DNA of 6,113 nt, from assembly GCA_003513015.1 (NCBI GenBank), contig DOTA01000391.1, positions 11,952 through 18,064 on the forward strand, in the 5' to 3' direction. The notes below the pieces were generated by a model. The model did no database searches. It was not told where the DNA came from and worked only from the letters and a program-made list of their open reading frames with translations. The translations under genes were made by a program, and so were the position numbers. Numbering within the stretch: the first letter of the stretch is position 1; each line of letters starts with the position of its first letter. Shown one piece after another: positions 1 through 6,017 of the stretch. The DNA comes from Chloroflexota bacterium. GTDB lineage: Bacteria; Chloroflexota; Anaerolineae; Anaerolineales; UBA11858.

Positions 1-437
1 GGAATCGGGGTGGGGGTGGCTGTAGCGTTGAGAATCAACAAAACTTCGGCCATTTGATCCATCACACCGGGGTAATTGGGATTATTTTGAAGCACATAAT
101 CAAAACGCTGCCGGGCAATCTCATAGCGTCCCGCGGCCAAATCTTCAACGCCGAGATTATATTGTTCGCTCACGGCCAGGGAAACCTGCTCCGATTCATA
201 GCTGGTGCGTTCATCGATCCCTTGCTGATACCCCAGAAAACCACCCACAATTACAAAAATTCCCAGCACAAAAATCGCCAGAACACCCCACAACATCCAG
301 GAAGTATTTTTTCCCTTCGGGGCTTGTTCAGGGATCGGGGGTACCAACGTCGGCACGGTACCACCTGGGGGCGTGCTTTGTTGAGTTTCATCACCGACAC
401 GGGTCGGCATGGTGTCGTCTAAATTTTCAGTATCCAT
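1..437 (-). CDS. Membrane-anchored TPR-like protein, partial (3' end beyond left edge)
   Basis: No stop codon occurs in this frame before the left edge, so the first 145 residues are seen and the gene continues outside. Residues 1-45 are polar and Thr/Pro-rich, probably disordered. Residues 47-70 (W-M-L-W to G-F-L-G-Y) form one strongly hydrophobic membrane segment. Residues about 89-121 fit the TPR pattern (L95-G96, G103, Y105, A108, F112, P120). The visible part ends in a Thr/Pro-rich stretch (from T139). No Sec cleavage site is apparent; I infer an N-terminal anchor with the TPR part outside, though the orientation is not proven. The start is the first ATG, with GGAG at 441-444 only 3 nt upstream, rather close for a ribosome binding site; the next Met (residue 10) has none. 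TPR parts usually mediate protein contacts; the specific function is unknown. It is divergent from the thioesterase. Confidence 0.8.
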   Translation of the reverse strand, partial: MDTENLDDTMPTRVGDETQQSTPPGGTVPTLVPPIPEQAPKGKNTSWMLWGVLAIFVLGIFVIVGGFLGYQQGIDERTSYESEQVSLAVSEQYNLGVEDLAAGRYEIARQRFDYVLQNNPNYPGVMDQMAEVLLILNATATPTPI

Positions 438-502
438 AGGCTCCAATTTTAATGCGGAAAACGATTTGCGTAAAGTTAGGCCGGCAAAAAGACTCAAACG
501 CT

Positions 503-527
503 CAGCCGGCGTTAATGACGCCAGCTG
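503..527. repeat. Imperfect inverted repeat in the divergent intergenic region
   Basis: The arms CAGCcGGCGT and ACGCCaGCTG flank a 5-nt loop (taatg), with one C/A mismatch. The repeat lies in the 175-bp gap between the divergent TPR and thioesterase genes. No T-tract follows directly on either strand, so it does not look like a terminator. It may be a regulator site or chance. Apart from this and the promoter-like site beside the thioesterase start, I see nothing else in this gap. Confidence 0.35.
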
Positions 528-577
528 CCCCGCTGCGGTTCCACCTGCACATCCCCAAAAACCATCCGGACGCACCA

Positions 578-606
578 TAAAATTTACACCCACTCAGAGG
601 TATAAT
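578..606 (+). promoter_or_regulatory. Possible promoter with perfect -10 box just before the thioesterase start
   Basis: TATAAT at 601-606 matches the sigma-70 -10 consensus exactly. The hexamer 17 bp upstream (TAAAAT, 578-583) is a poor -35. Normal -10 to +1 spacing would put transcription start at or next to the A of the ATG at 613, giving a leaderless mRNA. The competing reading is that AGAGG at 596-600 is a ribosome binding site with a long 12-nt spacer and that the promoter lies further upstream. Confidence 0.4.
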
Positions 607-612
607 CTCCCC

Positions 613-1029
613 ATGCCCGAATTTCGCTTTTTTCACCCCATTGAAGTTCGCTACGGCGATCTTGACCCGCAAGGCCATGTCAACAACGCCAAATACCTGA
701 CTTACCTGGAACAGGCACGCATCGCTTATGTGCGCCATCTAGGATTATGGCAGGGCGGTTCATTTCTCGAAATTGGTGTAATCCTGGCAGATATTCATCT
801 GACCTTCAAAGCCCCCATCTTGTGGGGCCAACCCATCCGGGTAGGCGTGCGCACCCAACGCCTGGGCAACAAAAGTTTCGATTTGCTCTACACCATCGAA
901 GACACCCAAACGGGCATAGAACACGCCAGCGGCTCCACCGTCCAGGTCGCTTACGATTACCATACCGCGCAAACCATCCCCATCCCTGCTGAATGGTGTG
1001 AGATTCTCACAAAATTCGAAAATTTATAA
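613..1029 (+). CDS. Acyl-CoA thioesterase, 4HBT (hotdog-fold) family
   Basis: A 138-residue protein of the 4-hydroxybenzoyl-CoA thioesterase / YbgC-FadM type, cytosolic enzymes that hydrolyse acyl-CoA thioesters to free acid and CoA. The signature lies at residues 13-35: R-Y-G-D-L-D-P-Q-G-H-V-N-N, then A-K-Y and L-E-Q-A-R. By comparison with characterised 4HBT enzymes, Asp18 is the likely catalytic acid. The length matches a single hotdog domain, normally active as a dimer or tetramer. The frame stays open upstream to 409, but homology to the family starts at M613; the longer version would add 68 unconserved residues and run antisense into the neighbouring gene. The M42 peptidase follows after 21 nt, so the two are probably co-transcribed. 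Acyl-chain specificity cannot be read from the sequence. YbgC-, FadM- and generic 4HBT-type assignments are not separable here. Confidence 0.9.
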   Translation: MPEFRFFHPIEVRYGDLDPQGHVNNAKYLTYLEQARIAYVRHLGLWQGGSFLEIGVILADIHLTFKAPILWGQPIRVGVRTQRLGNKSFDLLYTIEDTQTGIEHASGSTVQVAYDYHTAQTIPIPAEWCEILTKFENL

Positions 1030-1050
1030 GCAGGATTTACAGGTGCAACT

Positions 1051-2103
1051 ATGACAACTTTACCCCCAATTGATACGCCTTACATGCTGGAATTTCTGGT
1101 CGGATTATTGAACACTCCCAGCCCCACAGGATTTACCGAATCCGCAGTGGCATACACGGAACAGGCTTTGAGGGTGTTCCCGTTTTTAGAGATCACGCGC
1201 ACCCCTAAGGGAGCGTTGGTCGCCACCTGGCCCGGAGAGAAATCTGAGGCCCCGCGGGCCCTCACCGCCCACACCGACACCCTGGGAGCCATGGTAAAAG
1301 AGATTAAAGCCAACGGCCGCCTCAAACTCACCAAAATCGGCGGTTTCGGCTGGAATGCGGCCGAAGGCGAGGGCTGCACGATCTTCACCAACCGGGGAGA
1401 AAAAGTACGCGGCTCGATCTTGTTGACGATGGCTTCATCTCATGTGTATGGCAGCAAATTCAACGAAGTCCGGCGCGATGATGAAAACATCGAGGTGCGT
1501 CTCGATGCTCGCACCTCCTCCAAAGAAGAAACCCGCGCCCTGGGCATCGAAGTCGGTGACTTTGTGGCTTTTGACCCGCGCGTTGAACTCACCAATGGCT
1601 TTGTGCGTTCCCGCCACCTCGATGATAAAGCCTGTGTTGCCAACCTGGTGGCGGCCATCAAAGCGCTGAACGATGCCGGGCTGCAACCCCAGCAAACCAC
1701 CACTTTTCACATCAGCAACTACGAAGAAGTTGGGCACGGCGCGGCAGCCGGGCTGCCAGGTGACCTCACCGAACTGGTCAGTGTGGATATGGCCGCCATC
1801 GGCGAAGGCCAAACCTCCGATGAATTTCACGCCACCCTGTGCGTCAAAGATTCGGGCGGCCCCTATCACCACGGGTTGAGCAATAAACTCCGCAAACTGG
1901 CCGAGGCTCACGGCATCCTCTACAAAGTGGATATTTACCCCTACTACGGTTCCGATGGTGAAGCTTACTGGCGGGCAGGTGGCAATGTAGCCGTAGCACT
2001 CATCGGCCCCGGCGTGGATGCCAGCCACAACTACGAACGTACCCACACTGACGCTCTGGAAGCCACCACCAATTGGATTGTGGCCTACCTGCTGGCTGAA
2101 TAA
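1051..2103 (+). CDS. M42 family metallo-aminopeptidase (glutamyl aminopeptidase / endoglucanase-like)
   Basis: A 350-residue protein of peptidase family M42, which are cytosolic dinuclear-metal aminopeptidases, often forming dodecameric tetrahedral shells that trim short peptides. The family's metal and catalytic residues appear in order: H74 in L-T-A-H-T-D-T-L-G, D191 in R-H-L-D-D-K, the pair E225/E226 in E-E-V-G-H-G (general base and metal ligand), D246 in S-V-D-M-A, and C-terminal H332 in T-H-T-D-A-L-E. All five metal positions are therefore intact and the enzyme should be active. Length is typical for M42. AGGTG at 1041-1045, 5 nt before the ATG, supports this start. Some relatives were once labelled endoglucanases; peptidase activity is the better-supported reading. 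It sits 21 nt behind the thioesterase and in front of a strong terminator, so it is probably the last gene of a two-gene unit. Confidence 0.93.
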   Translation: MTTLPPIDTPYMLEFLVGLLNTPSPTGFTESAVAYTEQALRVFPFLEITRTPKGALVATWPGEKSEAPRALTAHTDTLGAMVKEIKANGRLKLTKIGGFGWNAAEGEGCTIFTNRGEKVRGSILLTMASSHVYGSKFNEVRRDDENIEVRLDARTSSKEETRALGIEVGDFVAFDPRVELTNGFVRSRHLDDKACVANLVAAIKALNDAGLQPQQTTTFHISNYEEVGHGAAAGLPGDLTELVSVDMAAIGEGQTSDEFHATLCVKDSGGPYHHGLSNKLRKLAEAHGILYKVDIYPYYGSDGEAYWRAGGNVAVALIGPGVDASHNYERTHTDALEATTNWIVAYLLAE

Positions 2104-2136
2104 TCTCACCCATTTAATCTTTTCAACGCATGACCC

Positions 2137-2161
2137 AAAAAGCCCTCGCGAGGGCTTTTTT
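2137..2161 (+). terminator. Intrinsic terminator after the M42 peptidase gene
   Basis: The arms AAAAAGCCCT and AGGGCTTTTT surround a CGCG centre in a fully symmetric 24-nt palindrome, followed by one further T. It begins 34 nt after the peptidase stop codon. Because the A-tract and T-tract mirror each other, it could also terminate minus-strand transcripts, but no minus-strand gene ends here. Confidence 0.92.
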
Positions 2162-2211
2162 GTTTTCCGAAGAATCCCACATTCACTTCATACTCCATGG
2201 TTTTTAGCGTG

Positions 2212-2226
2212 TATACTATTTATACA
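2212..2226 (+). promoter_or_regulatory. Possible -10 boxes upstream of the LLM oxidoreductase
   Basis: Two -10-like hexamers, TATACT (2212-2217) and TATACA (2221-2226), lie 36-50 nt upstream of the start codon and downstream of the preceding terminator, where a promoter for the new transcription unit is expected. No good -35 is present: the nearest candidate, TTCATA at 2187-2192, is 19 bp from the first box. Confidence 0.4.
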
Positions 2227-2261
2227 GGCCAGTTGAAACCGATTCACCCCCAGGAGCCAAT

Positions 2262-3263
2262 ATGAAAATTGATACCACGCTGCCTCCCCTTTCTCTGCAA
2301 GCCATTCCGGAATATGCCCGCACCGCGGAAACCATGGGCTTCGATACTTTGTGGACCACTGAAACACAACACTCGCCCTTTTTGCCTGGGCCGTTGATCG
2401 CCGAACACACCCAAAAACTCAATTTTGGCACGGCAGTTGCCATTGGCTTTGCGCGCTCGCCTGCCACCCTGGCGCAGACCGCTTGGGATTTAGCGCAGGC
2501 CTCCGGAGGGCGTTTCACCCTCGGGCTGGGCACACAGGTCAAGGCCCACATAGAGCGCCGTTTTGGCATGCCCTGGCCGGAATCCGTTACCGGCAAGCTG
2601 CGCGAGCAAATCCAAGCGGTGCGGGCCTTCTGGCAGGCCTGGCAAACCGGGGAACGGCTCAACTTTCGCGGCGATTACTACAAACTTACGCTCATGTCGC
2701 CCTTTTTCAATCCGGGGCCGATCGAGCATCCCCACATCCCGATTTATATTGCCGGGGTCAACACCGGGCTGGCGCGGCTGGCGGGTGAAGCCGCCGACGG
2801 TTTCCACGCGCACCCGCTGCTCTCGCGGCGCTATCTTCAAGAGGTGCTGCTGCCCTCCATTAACGAGGGCACCCAAAAATCCGGGCGCAGCCGCGCCGAT
2901 GTGAGCGTGGCGGTCACCTCCTTCGTGGTCACAAATCCCGAGGAGAAAAACTTCGCCCGCATGCAAATTGCCTTCTACGCTTCTACTCCCTCCTATCGCC
3001 CGGTTTTCGCTTTGCACGGCTGGGATGAAATTGCCGAAAGATTGTCGAAACACGCGGCCCGGCAAGAATGGGGCGAGATGGGGGAACTGATTGACGATAA
3101 TATTTTGGCAACCTTTGCAGTGGTCGCCGCACCTCAAGATTTGGCCGCGGCCCTGAAGGAGCGCTACCAGGGTTTGGCAGATCACCTGACCCTGTATATC
3201 CCCTTCACCCCCGGAGAGCGCGACGAGTTCTGGCGCAAACTGCTGGCAGATTTGAGAGCATGA
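2262..3263 (+). CDS. LLM-class F420-dependent oxidoreductase (TIGR03617-like)
   Basis: A 333-residue protein of the luciferase-like monooxygenase TIM-barrel fold, closest from memory to the TIGR03617 group, predicted to use coenzyme F420. Recognisable pieces are G-F-D-T-L-W-T-T-E-T-Q-H at 26-37, the stretch G-T-A-V-A-I-G-F-A-R-S-P at 56-67, S-G-G-R-F-T-L-G-L-G at 81-90, V-K-A-H-I-E-R-R-F at 93-101, and P-F-F-N-P-G-P-I-E-H-P at 147-157. Length is normal for the group. It is cytosolic, with no signal peptide. AGGAG at 2252-2256 with a 5-nt spacer fixes the start. The substrate is unknown, and FMN use cannot be excluded since both cofactors occur in this superfamily. The stop codon overlaps the start of the methyltransferase gene by 4 nt, so the two are co-transcribed and probably translationally coupled. 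Confidence 0.88.
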   Translation: MKIDTTLPPLSLQAIPEYARTAETMGFDTLWTTETQHSPFLPGPLIAEHTQKLNFGTAVAIGFARSPATLAQTAWDLAQASGGRFTLGLGTQVKAHIERRFGMPWPESVTGKLREQIQAVRAFWQAWQTGERLNFRGDYYKLTLMSPFFNPGPIEHPHIPIYIAGVNTGLARLAGEAADGFHAHPLLSRRYLQEVLLPSINEGTQKSGRSRADVSVAVTSFVVTNPEEKNFARMQIAFYASTPSYRPVFALHGWDEIAERLSKHAARQEWGEMGELIDDNILATFAVVAAPQDLAAALKERYQGLADHLTLYIPFTPGERDEFWRKLLADLRA

Positions 3264-3940
3264 GCGACAGCGAAGGATACACCGGACAACGTGAAACGAT
3301 GGTGCGCGAGCAAATCGAGCGCCGTGGTATTTACGATCCCGGCGTGCTGGCAGCCATGCGAGCCGTGCCACGCCACGCGTTTGTGCCAACCGATCAACGT
3401 GATTGGGCCTATTCTGATGGGGCGCTGCGCATTGAGATGGGGCAAACCATTTCACAGCCCTATATTGTGGCGCTGATGACCGAGTTGATGCGGCTTAAAG
3501 GTGGCGAAACCGTACTAGAGGTGGGCACCGGCTCGGGATATCAGGCTGCGGTTTTGGCCCAAATTGCCGGTCAGGTATATTCGATTGAGCGATTGACCGC
3601 GCTGGCGGAGCAGGCGCAGCAAGTTTTAGACTCGCTGGCAATTAAGAATGTAGAAATCCACGTGGGGGATGGCACGCTGGGTTTGACCGAACATGCGCCT
3701 TTCCAGGCAATCATGGTAACCGCGGCAGCACCTAAAGTGCCCAAGCCGCTATTAGAGCAATTAGACGAGGGCGGCAGGTTGGTAATCCCGGTGGGCAGCA
3801 AATACAACCAGATTTTGGAAGTTTGGCAACGACAGGGAGCAAAATACACCCATGAGATGGCTAGTGCCGTGGTATTTGTACCTTTATTGGGGGATGAAGG
3901 TTGGAACGAAAAAGATTGGAAGAAATCTCGCTTTTGGTGA
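3260..3940 (+). CDS. pcm: Protein-L-isoaspartate O-methyltransferase
   Basis: A 226-residue SAM-dependent methyltransferase that methylates L-isoaspartyl residues in aged proteins, starting their conversion back to aspartate. Hallmarks in order: P-R-H-A-F-V-P at 37-43; G-Q-T-I-S-Q-P-Y-I-V-A at 61-71, the conserved substrate-side segment of this family; SAM motif I, L-E-V-G-T-G-S-G-Y-Q-A-A, at 86-97; V-Y-S-I-E-R at 106-111, whose acidic residue should hold the SAM ribose; G-D-G at 136-138; motif II around F148-P161; and G-G-R-L-V-I-P-V-G at 171-179. Length is within the family range and the enzyme appears intact and cytosolic. The ATG overlaps the upstream stop codon (ATGA). No strong separate ribosome binding site is evident, consistent with translational coupling to the oxidoreductase. 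It converges on the RNase J gene. Confidence 0.95.
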   Translation: MSDSEGYTGQRETMVREQIERRGIYDPGVLAAMRAVPRHAFVPTDQRDWAYSDGALRIEMGQTISQPYIVALMTELMRLKGGETVLEVGTGSGYQAAVLAQIAGQVYSIERLTALAEQAQQVLDSLAIKNVEIHVGDGTLGLTEHAPFQAIMVTAAAPKVPKPLLEQLDEGGRLVIPVGSKYNQILEVWQRQGAKYTHEMASAVVFVPLLGDEGWNEKDWKKSRFW

Positions 3941-3943
3941 ATC

Positions 3944-3976
3944 AAAAAACGGGATGGCCTATCGAGCCATCCCGTT
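3944..3976. terminator. Shared terminator between convergent pcm and RNase J genes
   Basis: An 11-bp perfect stem, AACGGGATGGC (3948-3958) with GCCATCCCGTT (3966-3976), has a 7-nt loop. On the minus strand the stem runs into a T-tract (complement of the A-run 3944-3949), making it a canonical intrinsic terminator for RNase J. On the plus strand it starts 7 nt after the pcm stop but is followed only by GAGTTTAT, so it should be weaker in that direction. Confidence 0.9.
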
Positions 3977-3993
3977 GAGTTTATGGCGTGAAA

Positions 3994-5628
3994 TTACACC
4001 CAACTAAGGGTGACAAAGATTTGCGGGCGGCGTTTGGTCTCGCGGTACAAAAATGAGCGCACACGCTGCACCACATCATCATGGATATTGCCGTTGGCGT
4101 TCTGCACCACGGCGACCACCTGTTCGCTGATCTCCTCGATCAATTCGTCAGCGTCATGTTTATAAACAAAGCCACGGGTGATGATATCGGGTTCGTCGCA
4201 CAGCCGTCCGGTTGAATCCAAAGCCAAACTGATAACCACAATCCCGTCACGGGCCAAAACTTCGCGCTCGCGCACCACGCTCGGGCCAACATCCCCCACT
4301 CGGGAGCCATCCACGAAAACGTAACCGCCCGGAATGCGTTCGCCCAATTCCATAACATCATCTTCAAATTCGATGATGCGACCATTTTCGACCACAGCGA
4401 TATTCTCCAACGGAAAACCGATCTCGGTGGCAATAGCGGCATGCTGTTTCAAGTGGCGCAGTTCGCCGTGGATGGGGATCAGATATTTGGGCTTGACCAT
4501 GTTAATCATCAACTTGATCTCTTCCTGGCTGGCGTGGCCGGAAACATGCACTTGCGCCAGCGGTTCGTAGATCACATTGGCGCCGCGTTGGAAGAGGCGG
4601 TTGATGGTGCGATGCACGGTTTCCTCGTTCCCGGGGATAGGATGCGAGGAGAGAATGACCGTATCACCGGCTTTGACATCGAATTGGCGGTTGGTGCCGG
4701 TAGAGAGGCGCCCCATAATCGAGGAAGGTTCGCCCTGAGAGCCGGTACACATCAGCACGACTTCGTGGTCTTTCATTTTCAGAGCTTGATCCAATGGCAC
4801 AACCGTTTCTTCGGGGATATCCAAATAACCCAGTTGGCGGGCCATTTTGGCGTTTTCGGTCATGCTGACCCCCACAAAGGCCATTTTACGTCCGGTTTTT
4901 TGGGCGGCAATCGCAACCTGTTGCATGCGCGAGATCAACGAAGCAAACGAGGCGATCAATACGCGGCCAGGGGCTTCCCCGAAAGCCTTTTGCAGGGCCG
5001 GATCAATCACTTTTTCCGAGGGAGTCCAACCAGGTTTGTCGGCATTGGTGGAATCGGCTAAAAGGGCTAAAACGCCGCGCCCCGCGAATTCCGCCAATTT
5101 GGAGAAATCCGTGGGCCAGCCATCCACCGGAGTGGGGTCGAATTTATAATCTGCGGTGTGCACCACCAAACCGGCAGGCGTGGTGATCCCCAGCCCAACC
5201 GCATCCGGGATGGAGTGGCTAACGTGGAATAGTTCCACGGTGAAGGGACCAATATGGATGGTTTCACCGGCCTGAACCGTGTTGAGATCCGCTTTGCTGA
5301 GCAGCCCATTGCGGGAAAGTTTGACTTCCAGCAGGCCGCGCGTCAAGGGGGTGGCATAAATCGGCACGTTGATGTGTTCCAAGACGTGCGCAATGGCCCC
5401 AGTGTGATCTTCGTGCCCGTGGGTTATCACAATCCCGCGCACACTATCAATATGATTCATTAAATAATCGAAATCTGGGATGATGTAATCAATTCCCAGC
5501 ATATCGTTTTCGGGGAACATGATGCCGGTATCAACCACGAGGATATTATCGCCGTATTGATAAGCCATCATGTTCTTCCCGACTTCCCCCAGACCTCCCA
5601 GGGGGATAATGCGAAGTTTTTTACTCAT
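3994..5628 (-). CDS. rnj: Ribonuclease J (metallo-beta-lactamase / beta-CASP nuclease)
   Basis: A 544-residue RNase J, a Zn-dependent cytosolic nuclease with 5'-to-3' exonuclease and endonuclease activity, central to mRNA decay and rRNA processing in bacteria that rely on it. Residues 1-20 carry the usual I-I-P-L-G-G-L-G-E-V-G-K-N. The metal-binding motif H-G-H-E-D-H is at 70-75, with H138, D160 in H-T-A-D-Y-K and H387 in P-I-H-G-E as further ligands. The beta-CASP part includes C-T-G-S-Q-G-E at 294-300 and H-V-S-G-H-A at 361-366. A C-terminal domain runs from about 450 to the end. All catalytic residues are intact and length is typical. I chose M5628 because AAGGTG (complement of 5635-5640) lies 6 nt upstream and the family N-terminus begins here; an in-frame ATG at 5652 would add 8 residues without such support. 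J1 versus J2 cannot be decided. Confidence 0.95.
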   Translation of the reverse strand: MSKKLRIIPLGGLGEVGKNMMAYQYGDNILVVDTGIMFPENDMLGIDYIIPDFDYLMNHIDSVRGIVITHGHEDHTGAIAHVLEHINVPIYATPLTRGLLEVKLSRNGLLSKADLNTVQAGETIHIGPFTVELFHVSHSIPDAVGLGITTPAGLVVHTADYKFDPTPVDGWPTDFSKLAEFAGRGVLALLADSTNADKPGWTPSEKVIDPALQKAFGEAPGRVLIASFASLISRMQQVAIAAQKTGRKMAFVGVSMTENAKMARQLGYLDIPEETVVPLDQALKMKDHEVVLMCTGSQGEPSSIMGRLSTGTNRQFDVKAGDTVILSSHPIPGNEETVHRTINRLFQRGANVIYEPLAQVHVSGHASQEEIKLMINMVKPKYLIPIHGELRHLKQHAAIATEIGFPLENIAVVENGRIIEFEDDVMELGERIPGGYVFVDGSRVGDVGPSVVREREVLARDGIVVISLALDSTGRLCDEPDIITRGFVYKHDADELIEEISEQVVAVVQNANGNIHDDVVQRVRSFLYRETKRRPQIFVTLSWV

Positions 5629-5751
5629 AAGTTTCACCTTTATTTTTATCACCCACTAACAAGCGCGCAACCGCCAGAGATATGTCAAAAGACACACGGA
5701 ACTGGAGGTATTCCGCGACGAAAGTGGATGAAATAGAATTTTGTTTAACAA

Positions 5752-5767
5752 CCCTCATAACGGAGGG
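5752..5767 (-). other. Small hairpin in the RNase J 5' untranslated region
   Basis: CCCTC (5752-5756) and GAGGG (5763-5767) form a 5-bp stem with a 6-nt loop, about 125 nt before the RNase J start codon. No T-tract follows on the minus strand, so it is not a terminator. It could be a structural element of the leader or chance. Confidence 0.3.
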
Positions 5768-5789
5768 ATAAGTTCAGATTAGTATCTAC

Positions 5790-5819
5790 AAAAATGCCCG
5801 GCGGTTCGCACCGGCCGGG
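5790..5819 (-). terminator. Intrinsic-type terminator inside the rnj leader
   Basis: Read on the minus strand, CCCGGC-C-GG pairs with CC-GCCGGG (8 bp with one bulged base, 6-nt loop TGCGAA), then CA and five Ts (complement of 5790-5794). On the plus strand no T-tract follows. It lies 161 nt before the RNase J start codon and 131 nt downstream of the groEL terminator, so it ends neither of the two known genes. Confidence 0.7.
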
Positions 5820-5832
5820 ACATGTGGTTTCA

Positions 5833-5907
5833 TCAAGATAATTGCAAAAAATAGAGAGTCTTGCGAATAATGATGTGATCCAAAAAACCAAACTGCGCTA
5901 CTAACAT
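5833..5907 (-). CDS. Candidate 24-residue leader peptide
   Basis: An ATG two or three bases from the predicted transcript start opens a 24-codon frame ending in TGA, 13 nt before the first arm of the internal terminator. The predicted peptide starts M-L-V-A-Q-F-G-F and is rich in hydrophobic and aromatic residues, with three consecutive Ile. There is no ribosome binding site because almost no leader exists, so translation would have to be leaderless. No run of a single amino acid indicates classic amino-acid attenuation. An open frame this short occurs easily by chance; the call rests on its position only. Confidence 0.25.
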   Translation of the reverse strand: MLVAQFGFLDHIIIRKTLYFLQLS

Positions 5908-5911
5908 CGGG

Positions 5912-5929
5912 TGGCATTGTAGCATGCCA
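5912..5929. promoter_or_regulatory. Inverted repeat over the rnj -10 box, possible operator
   Basis: A perfect 6-bp inverted repeat, TGGCAT-N6-ATGCCA, covers the -10 box (5916-5921) and the adjoining part of the spacer. A repressor bound here would block RNA polymerase. It does not resemble the CIRCE heat-shock element. A cruciform or RNA role is unlikely, as it lies upstream of the predicted transcription start. Confidence 0.4.
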
Positions 5930-5944
5930 AAAATGATTTGTCAA
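5916..5944 (-). promoter_or_regulatory. Near-consensus sigma-70 promoter for the rnj leader
   Basis: On the minus strand, TTGACA (5939-5944) is a perfect -35 and TACAAT (5916-5921) a one-mismatch -10, separated by exactly 17 bp. Predicted transcription start is near 5909. The -35 begins 6 bp after the T-tract of the groEL terminator, so it starts a separate unit that should include the RNase J gene. No equally good promoter lies nearer to rnj: a TTGACA at 5683-5688 lacks a -10 at proper distance. Confidence 0.8.
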
Positions 5945-5950
5945 AGCCAG

Positions 5951-5982
5951 AAAAAAGGGTCACCGCTGACAGCGATGACCCT
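5951..5982 (-). terminator. Intrinsic terminator of groEL
   Basis: On the minus strand AGGGTCA-T-CGCT pairs with AGCG-G-TGACCCT (11 bp with one mismatch, 3-nt loop), running directly into six Ts (complement of 5951-5956). It starts 35 nt after the groEL stop codon. The 35-nt stretch between shows nothing further. Confidence 0.9.
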
Positions 5983-6017
5983 CGAAGTGCGAAATAATTT
6001 ATTTGAGGTTGATGGGT

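Larger units (their letters stand above)
5790..5909 (-). ncRNA. Predicted ~120-nt leader RNA or small RNA upstream of rnj
   Basis: This is the segment between the predicted transcription start (about 5909, seven bases beyond the -10 box) and the end of an internal terminator (5790). The first 75 nt or so are AT-rich with little obvious secondary structure; the last 30 nt are the terminator hairpin. I see no GC-rich partner upstream that could form an obvious antiterminator with the hairpin arms, and I recognise no known RNA family. It may be a free small RNA or a prematurely terminated RNase J leader. Read-through would give rnj a 5' leader of about 280 nt. Confidence 0.45.

Noticed and set aside
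54..422. 122-codon plus-strand frame at the left edge
   Set aside because: It lies opposite the partial TPR-like protein, whose frame has a membrane segment and a TPR pattern. The plus-strand translation has no recognisable feature.
409..612. In-frame upstream extension of the thioesterase to an ATG at 409
   Set aside because: The extra 68 residues lack family similarity, overlap the divergent TPR gene, and pass through the intergenic inverted repeat. Family homology begins at 613.
1435..2109. 224-codon minus-strand frame opposite the M42 peptidase
   Set aside because: It is fully antisense to an intact enzyme with all metal ligands present, and its translation resembles no family I recognise.
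2490..3455. 321-codon open frame on the minus strand opposite the LLM oxidoreductase and the start of pcm
   Set aside because: It is antisense to two genes with clear family motifs, and its translation shows no recognisable domain. It is an open-frame shadow of moderately GC-rich coding sequence.
4441..5061. 206-codon plus-strand frame opposite RNase J
   Set aside because: The opposite strand encodes a complete RNase J. This frame has no plausible start signal or domain.
5629..5652. Eight-residue N-terminal extension of RNase J starting at 5652
   Set aside because: The start at 5628 has a well-spaced ribosome binding site that lies inside the extension, and the family N-terminus fits the shorter form.
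5683..5688. Second minus-strand TTGACA close to RNase J
   Set aside because: No acceptable -10 box lies 16-18 bp downstream. The best candidate, TTGTTA, is 20 bp away, so it is not called a promoter, although weak use cannot be excluded.
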